Of a stretch of DNA of 58,182 nt, positions 1 through 8,690 are shown piece after piece; within the stretch, counting starts at the first letter, position 1; every line of letters begins with the position of its first letter. Source of the stretch: an uncultured Prochlorococcus sp. (lineage in GTDB: Bacteria > Cyanobacteriota > Cyanobacteriia > PCC-6307 > Cyanobiaceae); NCBI GenBank assembly GCA_902563335.1, contig CACEWU010000007.1, forward strand, positions 1-58,182, read 5' to 3'. The position numbers were made by a program, and so were the translations under genes. The notes beneath the pieces were generated by a model, which did no database searches, was not told the origin of the DNA, and worked only from the letters and a program-made list of their open reading frames with translations.

Positions 1-481
1 CGCCTCGTGTTGGAATCCCTAAAAGAGGTCCAAGCTGAAGGGCTAATATGATTACTCCTATTCCTGACATGAAGCCAGAGACAACGGAATAGGGGACCAA
101 AGTGATGTATTTACCAAGCTTTAGAACACCAAATAAAACTTGAAAAAGGCCACCAATTACTACTGCTGCCATAACCAATGGCAGTATTTGGCCAGCTCCT
201 AAATTTCTATCAACTCCTACTGTTGCAAGACTGGCAACTACCCCAGCAACTGTGACACTCATAGGTCCCGTTGGCCCACTTACCTGAGCAGGGGTGCCGC
301 CAAATAATGCAGCAATGAAGCCAACAACGATTGCGCCATACAGGCCATAAATTGCCCCTCCAGGGCCTAGTGCTGCATTGCCAAAGGCCAAGGCTAAAGG
401 TAAGGCAACAACAGCAGCTGTCAGCCCACCAAGGACATCACCTCTAACGTTTCGGAAGTGCAAGCCATTAATTAAGGCCAC
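1..481 (-). CDS. SulP-family anion transporter, N-terminal part (runs off the window)
   Basis: The first 160 residues of a minus-strand gene are visible; the rest lies beyond base 1. The translation reads VALINGLHFRNVRGDVLGG, then long hydrophobic stretches, and contains GNAALGPGGAIYGLYGA, GGTPAQVSGPTGPMSV and VPYSVVSGFMSGIGVI. These match the N-terminal transmembrane core of SulP (SLC26-like) sulfate or bicarbonate transporters, inner-membrane proteins that usually end in a STAS domain, which cannot be checked here. The start is GTG at 481-479, preceded by a strong AGGAGG ribosome binding site about 7 bases upstream. It is divergent from the J-domain gene at 630. Substrate (bicarbonate or sulfate) cannot be decided; in marine cyanobacteria BicA-like bicarbonate uptake is a common role for this family. 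Confidence 0.85.
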   Translation of the reverse strand, partial: MALINGLHFRNVRGDVLGGLTAAVVALPLALAFGNAALGPGGAIYGLYGAIVVGFIAALFGGTPAQVSGPTGPMSVTVAGVVASLATVGVDRNLGAGQILPLVMAAVVIGGLFQVLFGVLKLGKYITLVPYSVVSGFMSGIGVIILALQLGPLLGIPTRG

Positions 482-629
482 TTACTAACCTCCTATACCC
501 TTAATTTCATAGAAGCTTATATGTACGAGGGGCATTTTTCGTTCGGGCTTCCCTCCATTTATTAACTCCCCAATTTTCTTAGTTAGCTGTGAGAATTTAT
601 GAATGAGGGGCGTTCATTACAAATAAGCT

Positions 630-1589
630 ATGTCCTCTGGAGGGTTTCGTGATTACTTCAAGGTCCTTGGGGTTGAGCGCCAAGCTACTCCCGATGAAAT
701 TAAACGGGCTTTTAGGAAGCTTGCCAGGAAATATCACCCTGATGTAAATCCAGGTGACCTCAATTCTGAATCGAAATTTAAAGAGATCAGTGAGGCCTAT
801 GAAGTCTTGTCTGATTCTGATAAAAGAAGTCGATATGAAAAGTTTGGTCAGTATTGGAATCAAGTTGGAGGAATGGGAACTAAAGGTGATGCTGGAGCTG
901 CTTTTGATGTTGATTTTGGACGTTATGGAAATTTTGATGATTTTATAAATGATCTGTTAGGTCGATTTGGCGGTGTTAAGGGAGCAGGTGGATTCGCTAG
1001 TGGCTTTCCTGGTGGAGCTGGTTTTCAGAATAACTCTGATATTCCTATAAATTTGGATGCGGAGGTTGCTGTGAAGATCAGTTTTTCTGAGGCTTTTTAT
1101 GGAGCGGAACGAACACTTTCAGTTAATGACGAGAGAGTAAAAGTTTTGATTCCAAAGGGGGTTAAACCAGGATCACGCCTTCGCTTAAAAGGCAAAGGGA
1201 ATATTCAACCTGGTACTGGCAGACGAGGTGATCTATATCTAAATCTTGATGTCAAAGCTCATTCAATTTGGCGCTTTGAAGGTGATCAGCTTAGGGCTGA
1301 CTTGCCCGTTGCTTTGGACGAATTAGCTCTGGGAGGAAAAGTAACTGCGATGACACCGGATGGAGAAGCCGAGATTGTGATCCCTGCAAGAACTCAGCCA
1401 GGGAAAAGCTTGCGCCTGAAAGGGAAGGGATGGCCGCTTGCTAATAAGGGACGGGGAGACTTGATTCTTAATTTGATTGTGCAGCCACCGGCACAATGGT
1501 CATCAGAGGAATTGCGTCTTTTGCAAGAGTTACAGCAAATACGAAGCTATTCTCCCCGCAAAGAGTGGCTTATTTCTGCTCGTTTATAG
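630..1589 (+). CDS. DnaJ/CbpA-type J-domain co-chaperone without zinc finger
   Basis: This 319-residue protein is a DnaK co-chaperone. The J domain spans about residues 7-72 with the HPD motif at 36-38, which stimulates DnaK ATPase. A Gly/Phe-rich linker follows (about 85-135), then two beta-rich C-terminal client-binding domains (about 138-300, with repeats of the RLRLKGKG type). There are no CXXCXGXG repeats, so it is a CbpA-like (type II) J protein, not canonical DnaJ. Start ATG at 630. It is separated from divergent SulP by about 150 bases that presumably hold both promoters, and is followed after 39 bases by hemB. Which DnaK it serves cannot be told. Confidence 0.9.
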   Translation: MSSGGFRDYFKVLGVERQATPDEIKRAFRKLARKYHPDVNPGDLNSESKFKEISEAYEVLSDSDKRSRYEKFGQYWNQVGGMGTKGDAGAAFDVDFGRYGNFDDFINDLLGRFGGVKGAGGFASGFPGGAGFQNNSDIPINLDAEVAVKISFSEAFYGAERTLSVNDERVKVLIPKGVKPGSRLRLKGKGNIQPGTGRRGDLYLNLDVKAHSIWRFEGDQLRADLPVALDELALGGKVTAMTPDGEAEIVIPARTQPGKSLRLKGKGWPLANKGRGDLILNLIVQPPAQWSSEELRLLQELQQIRSYSPRKEWLISARL

Positions 1590-1628
1590 GGCGGATCTAC
1601 GATTAGTGAAAGACTTTTTTCGACTGTG

Positions 1629-2630
1629 ATGGATCTAACTTATCGTCCTCGTCGTCTGCGTCGCTCATCTGCACTTAGAAGCATGGTGAGAGAGCACAGT
1701 CTCCATGCATCAGATTTTATTTATCCCTTGTTTGTTCATGAGGGGAAAAATATAGAGCCAATTGGTGCAATGCCGGGGGCCAATCGTTGGACTATTGACA
1801 CTTTGGTTGGTGAAGTTCAAAGAGCTTGGGATTTAGGGATTAGATGTATCGTTCTTTTCCCAAAAGTTGATGAGTCATTAAAAACGGAAGATGGGGCTGA
1901 ATGCTTCAACGACAACGGGTTAATACCTAGGGCCATTCGACGTTTAAAAAAAGAATTGCCCGAAATGACTGTAATGACTGATGTTGCTTTGGATCCATAT
2001 TCATGTGATGGCCATGATGGAATAGTGAGTTCGCAGGGAGTTGTGCTAAACGATGAGACTGTTGAATTTCTTTGCCGCCAAGCTGTTGTTCAGGCTCAGG
2101 CGGGTGCAGATCTAATTGGACCAAGTGACATGATGGATGGACGTGTAGGTGCAATTAGAGAATCCCTCGATGATGATGGATTCGAACATGTGGGAATAAT
2201 CAGCTATACGGCCAAATATTCTTCTGCGTATTACGGTCCTTTTAGAGAAGCGCTTGATTCGGCTCCAAGAGCTGCGTCAAAGAAGCCCATCCCTAAAGAT
2301 AAAAGCACTTATCAGATGGACCCTGCAAATGCCAGGGAGGCGATTACAGAAGCACAACTTGATGAGCAAGAGGGTTCAGATATCTTGATGGTTAAACCTG
2401 GACTTGCATATTTGGATATTATTTATCGACTTCGACAAGAGTCTGAGTTACCTATTGCCGCATACAATGTTAGTGGTGAGTTTGCAATGGTAAAAGCTGC
2501 AGCAGAAAAGGGTTGGATAGATGAAAAAGCGGTAGTTCTTGAAACATTATTGAGTTTTAAACGTGCTGGTGCAGATCTAATTCTTACTTATCACGCATGT
2601 GATGCTGCAGAATGGTTAATTAAGGGATGA
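1629..2630 (+). CDS. hemB: Delta-aminolevulinic acid dehydratase (porphobilinogen synthase)
   Basis: HemB condenses two 5-aminolevulinate molecules to porphobilinogen, feeding heme, chlorophyll and corrinoid synthesis in the cytoplasm. The 333-residue length is normal. The Schiff-base lysines lie in YTAKYSSAYYGPFR and DILMVKPGLAYLD. The metal loop TDVALDPYSCDGHDG has aspartates where zinc enzymes have the cysteine triad, so this looks like the magnesium-type enzyme of photosynthetic organisms. A GTG at 1626 directly precedes ATG at 1629; I prefer the ATG. It lies 39 bases after the J-domain gene and could be co-transcribed with it. Confidence 0.96.
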   Translation: MDLTYRPRRLRRSSALRSMVREHSLHASDFIYPLFVHEGKNIEPIGAMPGANRWTIDTLVGEVQRAWDLGIRCIVLFPKVDESLKTEDGAECFNDNGLIPRAIRRLKKELPEMTVMTDVALDPYSCDGHDGIVSSQGVVLNDETVEFLCRQAVVQAQAGADLIGPSDMMDGRVGAIRESLDDDGFEHVGIISYTAKYSSAYYGPFREALDSAPRAASKKPIPKDKSTYQMDPANAREAITEAQLDEQEGSDILMVKPGLAYLDIIYRLRQESELPIAAYNVSGEFAMVKAAAEKGWIDEKAVVLETLLSFKRAGADLILTYHACDAAEWLIKG

Positions 2631-2768
2631 GCTATCCTTTTGTTCGCTTGCTTTTATATGGTCTTACTTCTAATTACGTTTGCAATAAAGTTCCAATTAG
2701 CATTTCTTGCACACATCATTTAATTACATCTAGAAACATTAAAAATAAAATTTCACTAATCTAGTTTT

Positions 2769-3143
2769 ATGAATGTACAAAGACTTGGTCATGTAGCTAT
2801 TCGCGTTCAGGATGTTGATCGTGCGAAGTCTTTTTATATAGGCTTGGGCATGCGCCTTGTTTGGGATGATACAGATTGGTGCTATTTAGAGGCTGGCTCT
2901 GGGAATGATGGACTTGCTTTGTTGGGTCCCTCTTATAAGGAGGCAGGCCCTCATTTTGCTTTTCACTTCACTAAAAGAATTGAAGTAGAAGAAGCTCATC
3001 GAGATCTTAAGAATTCTGGAGTGCAAGTTGGTAACTTGCATGATCATCGAGATGGAACGGCTTCTTTTTATTTGAAAGACTCTGAGGGCAATTGGCTAGA
3101 AATGCTTTATCAGCCCCAAGGAGGTATTCGAGGCAATCAGTAG
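2769..3143 (+). CDS. VOC-superfamily (glyoxalase/dioxygenase-fold) protein
   Basis: The 124-residue protein has one vicinal-oxygen-chelate unit pair: an opening LGHVAIRVQDVDRAKSFY and a closing FYLKDSEGNWLEMLY, typical of glyoxalase I-like metalloproteins. Candidate metal ligands are the His in the first motif and the Glu near the end (NWLEM). The family includes glyoxalase I, ring-cleaving dioxygenases and resistance proteins, so the substrate is unknown; lactoylglutathione lyase activity is possible but not shown. Its TAG stop overlaps the likely GTG start of mutS2 by one base (TAGTG), which suggests translational coupling. Confidence 0.85.
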   Translation: MNVQRLGHVAIRVQDVDRAKSFYIGLGMRLVWDDTDWCYLEAGSGNDGLALLGPSYKEAGPHFAFHFTKRIEVEEAHRDLKNSGVQVGNLHDHRDGTASFYLKDSEGNWLEMLYQPQGGIRGNQ

Positions 3144-5581
3144 TGTCGAGAAATAGTGATCCAACTAGCTCTGCATTGCCTAGCTTTCAACCTTTGTTTT
3201 GTTCTACTGCGTTTCAAGAGTCGTTGGAACTTTTGGAATGGCCTCGACTTTGTGAACACCTGGCAACATTTGCATCAACATTAAAGGGACAAAGTAACTG
3301 CATAAACCTTGACTTGCCTACTAGTTTAGAGATATCTCGATTGCGTTTAGCTGAAACCATTGAGATTGGGAATTTGGATAGAGAGATTGAAGGTGGCTTG
3401 AGCTTGCAAGGAATCCATGATCTTGAAGTTATTTTGGCTCGATGTTCTAAAGGAGGTGTTGTCTCTGGAGATGAATTGTTGAAAGTTGCAGAGACTCTTG
3501 CTGCAGCTCGTAGGTTACGGAGGCAGATTGACGATGCATCAGTTCGACCAATTATTACTTCGTTGTTTGCTGATATTTCAACTCACCCTGAGTTAGAAAA
3601 ACTCCTAAAAACGGGACTTGAAGAAGGGGGGAGGATTGCCGACCGTGCTAGTTCAAAGCTGTCAGAATTAAGATGTCAATATCAACGACTCTTAGAAGAA
3701 CGTAGAACTCTTTTGCAAGAGATTATACGGCGATATGGAGTACTTTTGCAAGATACTGTGGTAGCAGATAGACATAGTCGACCAGTATTGGCGGTGAAAG
3801 CTGGAGCTATTGGCGATATTAATGGAATAGTTCATGACAGCTCTTCTTCAGGAAATACTCTTTTTGTAGAGCCTCAGTTAGTTATTCCTCTTGGAAATCG
3901 GATTGCTGAAATACAGGCTCATATCCTTGAAGAAGAGCACTTGCTATTAAGAAAATGGAGTCAGGTGGTAGGAGATAACTATTTGTCGTTGCAACATCTT
4001 TGCGAAATTATCTTGAAACTTGATTTAGCTTTGGCACGAGCACGTTATGGCGAATGGTTAGGAGGTGTTGCTCCAAAGTTTGTGGAAGGTGATAATGCAC
4101 CTTTTAGGTTTGATGATCTACGTCATCCTTTACTGATTTGGCAACAATGTCGAGAGGAAGGAGTAGTAGTAGTTCCTATAACTATAGAAGTCCCTAAAAC
4201 ACTCAAAGTTGTTGCTATTACAGGCCCAAATACCGGCGGGAAGACAGTTACTTTAAAAAGTGTTGGCCTTGCAGTTCTTATGGCTCGTGCTGGCCTGCTT
4301 GTGCCATGTGTAGGGGAACCTTTACTCCCTTGGTGTACTCAAGTTTTGGCTGATATAGGTGATGAACAATCTCTTGAGCAGAGCCTCTCTACGTTTAGTG
4401 GTCATTTGATTAGGATTACGCGCATTTTGAAGGCAATTAATGAGGGCCCTGGTCCTGTATTAGTTCTTTTGGATGAAATTGGAGCGGGGACTGATCCTAG
4501 TGAGGGTACGGCATTGGCAATTGCTTTGCTAAAGACATTTGCAGATAGAGCACGATTGACTATTGCGACAACTCATTTTGGGGAACTGAAAGCACTTAAA
4601 TATAGTGATTCACGTTTTGAAAATGCGTCAGTTGCTTTCGATGTCGATACTTTGACGCCTACATATCTTTTGCAGTGGGGGATTCCTGGTCGAAGTAATG
4701 CCTTAGCGATAGCAAGACGCTTGGGCTTGGATTCTTCTTTGATTGAACATGCGCAAGAGTTGATTGAGTCAAATGTGGGAGAGGATGTTAATCAAGTCAT
4801 TGTTGGATTAGAAGAACAAAGGAAACGCCAGCAGTTAGCTGCTGAAAGTGCAGCGACTTTGTTAGCTCGAACTGAAATTTTGCATGAGGAGCTCTTAATG
4901 CGTTGGAAACGTCACTCAGAAGAATCTGCCCAATTGCATGAAAGTAGACGTAATGAACTTGAAATTTCTATTCGAGAAGGTCAAGAAGAAGTTCGAAATC
5001 TAATTAGGCGCTTGAGAGCTAACGATGCAAATGGTGAAACCGCTAGAAGAGTTGGTCAGCGTTTAAGAAGGCTTGAAAAGGAGAATTCCCCTGTTCCACA
5101 ACAGATCACAAATAATGGTTGGACACCTCAAGTAGGAGATCAGATTAGATTGGTGGCGTTGGGGAAAGCAGGTCAGGTCCAGTCCATTTCTCAAGATGGT
5201 TTGCATATCACAGTCGTATGTGGTTCTTTTCGGAGCACAGTTTCATTGAATGGTGTGGAGAGCCTTGCGGGAGAAAAGCCAATTACCTCACAAGTTGGCA
5301 TCAAAATAATGGCTCATAAAACTAAGAGTCCTAGTTCAGATGTGAGAACTGATCGAAATACAGTGGATGTTCGAGGTTTACGGGTTCATGAGGCTGAAGT
5401 AGTTGTTGATGAATATTTGCGGAAGGGCGTTTCACCTTTATGGGTCATTCATGGGATTGGAACAGGGAAGTTGAAGAAAGGATTGAAAAATTGGTTGCAA
5501 AGTGTTCCTTATGTAAATCGAGTCAATGAAGCTGAGCGTATTGATGGTGGATCAGGTTGCAGTGTTGTTTGGTTAGATTAA
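3143..5581 (+). CDS. mutS2: MutS2 family ATPase/endonuclease
   Basis: MutS2 proteins bind branched DNA or collided ribosomes rather than acting in classical mismatch repair. The 812-residue protein has a core/clamp region, the MutS ATPase with Walker A GPNTGGKT (about residues 361-368) and Walker B VLLDEIGAGTDPSEG, a THFGELK switch, a charged coiled coil (about 540-650), and a C-terminal Smr nuclease domain with VDVRGLRVHEA and HGIGTGKLK. The mismatch-recognition domain of MutS1 is absent, as expected. I chose GTG at 3143 because GAGG lies 9 bases upstream and it overlaps the preceding stop; a TTG at 3092 would add 17 residues inside the VOC gene. Confidence 0.93.
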   Translation: MSRNSDPTSSALPSFQPLFCSTAFQESLELLEWPRLCEHLATFASTLKGQSNCINLDLPTSLEISRLRLAETIEIGNLDREIEGGLSLQGIHDLEVILARCSKGGVVSGDELLKVAETLAAARRLRRQIDDASVRPIITSLFADISTHPELEKLLKTGLEEGGRIADRASSKLSELRCQYQRLLEERRTLLQEIIRRYGVLLQDTVVADRHSRPVLAVKAGAIGDINGIVHDSSSSGNTLFVEPQLVIPLGNRIAEIQAHILEEEHLLLRKWSQVVGDNYLSLQHLCEIILKLDLALARARYGEWLGGVAPKFVEGDNAPFRFDDLRHPLLIWQQCREEGVVVVPITIEVPKTLKVVAITGPNTGGKTVTLKSVGLAVLMARAGLLVPCVGEPLLPWCTQVLADIGDEQSLEQSLSTFSGHLIRITRILKAINEGPGPVLVLLDEIGAGTDPSEGTALAIALLKTFADRARLTIATTHFGELKALKYSDSRFENASVAFDVDTLTPTYLLQWGIPGRSNALAIARRLGLDSSLIEHAQELIESNVGEDVNQVIVGLEEQRKRQQLAAESAATLLARTEILHEELLMRWKRHSEESAQLHESRRNELEISIREGQEEVRNLIRRLRANDANGETARRVGQRLRRLEKENSPVPQQITNNGWTPQVGDQIRLVALGKAGQVQSISQDGLHITVVCGSFRSTVSLNGVESLAGEKPITSQVGIKIMAHKTKSPSSDVRTDRNTVDVRGLRVHEAEVVVDEYLRKGVSPLWVIHGIGTGKLKKGLKNWLQSVPYVNRVNEAERIDGGSGCSVVWLD

Positions 5582-5597
5582 TTGAAACTCTCTTTTT

Positions 5598-5630
5598 AAG
5601 TTAAAATTTATTTTTTTTAAATTTTAACTT
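5598..5630. terminator. AT-rich perfect hairpin between convergent mutS2 and sulfotransferase genes
   Basis: AAGTTAAAATTTA (5598-5610) is exactly complementary to TAAATTTTAACTT (5618-5630), around a loop of seven T. The 13-bp stem is almost all A-T, so it is a weak hairpin, but its place between two gene ends suits a bidirectional terminator. Confidence 0.5.
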
Positions 5631-5652
5631 TCTCATAGATTTAGATAAACAA

Positions 5653-6450
5653 TTATGCTAATAATTCTTTTGGAATGCAAGGATATTTTTTTATTTCAAA
5701 AGTGCAAAATTCTTTAAGTTCTTTTAATTGATTGTTATTTGGCTGATGATTGGCGCCGACAACATAGTTATTATACTTGGCTGGCTTTTGAGGTTTGTTC
5801 AGAATCTTAATCGACAACAATTTAAAGAGTTTTTCTATTGTTTCTTGGTAATTATTTAGGAGGTCATCGTAGGATACTAATTGAAAGTTAGAGAATTTTT
5901 TGGAAAGCTCAACTGCGGAACTTACATGCATAGCCCATCTTTCAAAATAATTTGAATAATTTTGGATCTGGTATCTTTGAGATCTGCCAGCAGGTACATG
6001 GGTGGCCAAATCTAACGGAGAAATTGTGCGTGGTGCTTCAAACCAACCTAAGGTGTGGATTAAATTCCAATAAGATATAAAAACACTGTAAGGGTCTCTA
6101 AAGATATAAGCAACTTTGAGGCCATCAAGCATAGCTTCCTCTATTAGTGGGGCTGGAAAATGTGATTTAATTAGGCTATTCATGCAATGTGGCTTGCCTG
6201 CATGTTCTATTGCGTTAATTTTTTTAAAGAAATATGCTACGTGAGTTGGACTGAAGAAGTTAATAGCAGCGCCGATATGGTGATAATCAAAATCAAGGAA
6301 TGGATTGCTTGTATAACCAGAGGCATGAGCTATAGAATTCATCAGAAAGTGAGTTCCACTCCTTTCGTGTGAGCAAACCATTAATGGACATTCGATATCA
6401 TCAGATATTGAGAATTTATATGATTCAAATTTTAAAGATACCTCTTGCAT
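5653..6450 (-). CDS. PAPS-dependent sulfotransferase-like protein
   Basis: The 265-residue protein carries a sulfotransferase-type 5'-phosphosulfate loop, CSHERSGTHFL (about residues 26-36), and a 3'-phosphate motif, FRDPYSVFISYW (about 135-147). Such enzymes transfer sulfate from PAPS to a sugar, lipid or protein acceptor; the acceptor here is unknown. Start is ATG at 6450. The gene stands alone: convergent with mutS2, with over 500 bases of AT-rich sequence upstream, and reads as more AT-rich and Asn/Lys-rich than its neighbours. That fits an acquired gene, for example for cell-surface modification, but this is inference. Confidence 0.75.
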   Translation of the reverse strand: MQEVSLKFESYKFSISDDIECPLMVCSHERSGTHFLMNSIAHASGYTSNPFLDFDYHHIGAAINFFSPTHVAYFFKKINAIEHAGKPHCMNSLIKSHFPAPLIEEAMLDGLKVAYIFRDPYSVFISYWNLIHTLGWFEAPRTISPLDLATHVPAGRSQRYQIQNYSNYFERWAMHVSSAVELSKKFSNFQLVSYDDLLNNYQETIEKLFKLLSIKILNKPQKPAKYNNYVVGANHQPNNNQLKELKEFCTFEIKKYPCIPKELLA

Positions 6451-6975
6451 TAAATAATTATTACTTGCCTTCTAAATTACCATATGTATGGAGAGGGTTT
6501 TGTGCCAGTCAGGCATCGATTTATTTAAATTTATCTAGTTGATACTTGCAATTGACTATTTATATTTTTCGATTATGAAATAAATCTAATTTTAATTATA
6601 TAAGATAAAAAAGAATTGATTTTGACTAGAAAAGCTTAGAAAGCAAGTTAAGAGTTGGCTTTGATGTGGCTCTAGCGATTTCTAGATCAAATTAGTTGAA
6701 TAAATTTCCCTAAAAATCTATCTTAATATAATACTATAGTTGATTATTATTTCTTAACTTAACAAGATTGAATAAGGTGTCTGTTTCTTGAGGCTAATCT
6801 TTATTGATGCCTCGATAGGCCCTAGACACAATCTTTGATAAGGAATCGCTTAGGGCATGTTGACAAATTAAAATTAAATCATTCACTAATCTTATGAGAG
6901 GTGGCTTGTCTGATGTATCTAAGGTTGAGTCATTGGTTTTTAATTTTTGATGTTGTTCTTCACCCCTAGTCAATA
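6451..6975. other. 525-base AT-rich gap with no gene
   Basis: No convincing ORF or recognisable RNA was found. It must contain the promoters of the divergent sulfotransferase and obg genes. The only structure I noticed is a nested inverted repeat: GTGTCT (6777-6782) with AGACAC (6824-6829), enclosing GAGGC (6790-6794) with GCCTC (6809-6813). Confidence 0.6.
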
Positions 6976-7965
6976 ATGCAGTTCATAGATCAAGCACGCA
7001 TAACTGTTAGAGGGGGTGATGGAGGGGATGGAATTGTTGCTTTCCGAAGAGAGAAGTATGTACCTGCTGGTGGTCCGTCAGGAGGGGATGGTGGTCAAGG
7101 TGGAAACGTTCTTTTTGAGGCAGATTCTAATCTTCAGACTCTTTTAGATTTCAAGTATAAGAGGCTATTTTCTGCAGATAATGGTTGTAGGGGTGGTCCT
7201 AGTCGATGTACAGGAGCTTCAGGTAAAGACCTTGTCATCAAAGTCCCTTGCGGAACGGAAGTAAGAGACCTCATGACAGGAATGATTCTTGGTGATCTCA
7301 CTATCAATGACCAAACGCTTTTGATTGCATTTGGTGGGAGAGGTGGCTTAGGAAATGCTCATTACTTGAGTAATCGCAATAGAGCTCCTGAGAAGTGCAC
7401 AGAGGGGCGACCCGGTGAGGAATGGGAATTGCAATTAGAACTTAAATTGTTAGCAGAGGTGGGCATTATCGGTCTGCCAAATGCTGGGAAGAGCACTTTA
7501 ATTGCGGTTCTTTCTGCGGCACGTCCAAAGATTGCTGATTATCCATTTACAACACTGATCCCAAACCTTGGTGTTGTGAGACGACCAAGTGGAGATGGGA
7601 TTGTATTTGCTGATATACCAGGTTTGATTTCAGGAGCGGCAAATGGGGCGGGCTTGGGGCATGATTTTCTTAGACATATTGAGAGAACCAAGCTATTAAT
7701 TCATTTATTAGATGCTGGGGCCTATGACCCACTTGCTGATTTATTTGTGGTAGAAAAAGAATTAATTGCTTATGGACATGGCCTGATGGATAGGCCCAGG
7801 ATTTTAGTTCTCAATAAAAGGGAATTGTTAGACAATAAGCATGAGAAAGCATTAGTTGAAGAGATAGAAAAAAGTACTTGTCTAAATTTGATCTGCATTT
7901 CTGCTGCTATGGGTACAGGCTTAGATCAATTGTTGACAAAGGTTTGGCGATCACTTGAGGCTTGA
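6976..7965 (+). CDS. obg: Obg GTPase (ribosome assembly / stress GTPase)
   Basis: Obg is an essential GTPase that binds the 50S subunit. The glycine-rich OBG fold covers residues 1-158 ([29 protein letters not shown]). The G domain follows with G1 GLPNAGKST (about 166-174), G2 YPFTT, G3 DIPGL and G4 NKRE. At 329 residues the protein ends right after the G domain and lacks the variable C-terminal OCT domain of longer Obg proteins. ATG at 6976. A small hypothetical gene follows 76 bases later. Confidence 0.95.
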   Translation: MQFIDQARITVRGGDGGDGIVAFRREKYVPAGGPSGGDGGQGGNVLFEADSNLQTLLDFKYKRLFSADNGCRGGPSRCTGASGKDLVIKVPCGTEVRDLMTGMILGDLTINDQTLLIAFGGRGGLGNAHYLSNRNRAPEKCTEGRPGEEWELQLELKLLAEVGIIGLPNAGKSTLIAVLSAARPKIADYPFTTLIPNLGVVRRPSGDGIVFADIPGLISGAANGAGLGHDFLRHIERTKLLIHLLDAGAYDPLADLFVVEKELIAYGHGLMDRPRILVLNKRELLDNKHEKALVEEIEKSTCLNLICISAAMGTGLDQLLTKVWRSLEA

Positions 7966-8041
7966 TTTTATTTCCGAGTTAAAACGTCTACTTGTTTATT
8001 TTTGCACCATTGGTAATAACTATGCTGAAGCTCTTGCAACC

Positions 8042-8224
8042 ATGACTTTTTTTAGTTGTTTTGATCAGGACGGGAAGATGATTGCGCGATGTCAGACTTC
8101 TCAGGAGATTGAAGTTTTGAGGCGTATGGGGCGTCCGATTGCAGAAGTTCGTCCATTGAAGAATGAAGAGGCAATTGTATGTTCACTTACAGGTAGTCCA
8201 TCAGAATTCGATCAGGATTATTAA
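8042..8224 (+). CDS. Small conserved-looking hypothetical protein (60 aa)
   Basis: I do not recognise a named family. The protein begins MTFFSCFDQDGKMIARCQTS and contains EIEVLRRMGRPIAEVRPLK. No membrane segment or signal peptide is visible. The reading frame runs back to 7955, but ATG at 8042 is the best start. It lies downstream of obg in the same orientation and is followed by a clear terminator, so it is probably the last gene of an obg transcript. Confidence 0.65.
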   Translation: MTFFSCFDQDGKMIARCQTSQEIEVLRRMGRPIAEVRPLKNEEAIVCSLTGSPSEFDQDY

Positions 8225-8262
8225 TTGCAGATTAAAAAAAGTTGCTTGCTTAAATTTGCATT

Positions 8263-8298
8263 AAAAAAACCGTGTCTTTGAATTGGCACGGTTTTTTT
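8263..8298. terminator. Bidirectional rho-independent terminator
   Basis: AAAAAAACCGTG (8263-8274) pairs exactly with CACGGTTTTTTT (8287-8298). The A-tract on one side and T-tract on the other let it terminate both the obg-side transcript (+) and CP12 (-). Confidence 0.9.
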
Positions 8299-8311
8299 AA
8301 TGGTTTTTTAA

Positions 8312-8530
8312 TCAATCATCGTAGACAAGACATTCTGGCTCATCTGGATTTGCGTCGCAAAATAATTCAAGTGCATTTGGATCATGCTTGTCGCCTGGAT
8401 GATGCTCCTTGTACTCCTCAAGAGAGTGGAGTTCATCAGTTAGGTGACGAACTTTGGCGTCGTCACCTTGGTCTTTTGCTGATTGGATCTCTGTTTGATC
8501 CTTTTGAATGTGTTCGTCGATTGTGTGCAT
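8312..8530 (-). CDS. cp12: CP12-family regulator of the Calvin cycle
   Basis: CP12 is a small disordered protein that, when its cysteines are oxidised, ties GAPDH and phosphoribulokinase into an inactive complex. This 72-residue protein ends ALELFCDANPDEPECLVYDD, the conserved C-terminal GAPDH-binding segment with its cysteine pair. The N-terminal cysteine pair is absent, and the usual AWD-VEEL core is represented only by a diverged DELHSLEEYKEHH. The charged, low-hydrophobic composition fits the family. A plus-strand ORF across the same bases is an antisense shadow. It shares a terminator with the obg-side transcript. Confidence 0.88.
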   Translation of the reverse strand: MHTIDEHIQKDQTEIQSAKDQGDDAKVRHLTDELHSLEEYKEHHPGDKHDPNALELFCDANPDEPECLVYDD

Positions 8531-8690
8531 TGAAGTCTTGGCCTACGTCGGCCTTTGTCGACCTGTACACCATAGGGGAATTGGACAGTTGTCGCATGGG
8601 TGTAACCGCTACTTGGTTTTGTTTACAACACCATTGCCAAAATTAGGTATCAGTGGCTACCAGCTGGATAGGGAGTTAGAGGCTGTTGGC

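Noticed and set aside
2631-2768. Short hydrophobic ORF between hemB and the VOC gene
   Set aside because: About 21 codons, with no ribosome binding site and no coupling to a neighbour; chance is likely.
3092-3142. Earlier TTG start for mutS2
   Set aside because: It would add 17 residues inside the VOC gene; GTG 3143 has a better-placed GAGG and the common stop/start overlap.
8272-8646. 124-codon plus-strand ORF opposite CP12
   Set aside because: It runs through the bidirectional terminator and is antisense to the clearly recognisable CP12 protein.
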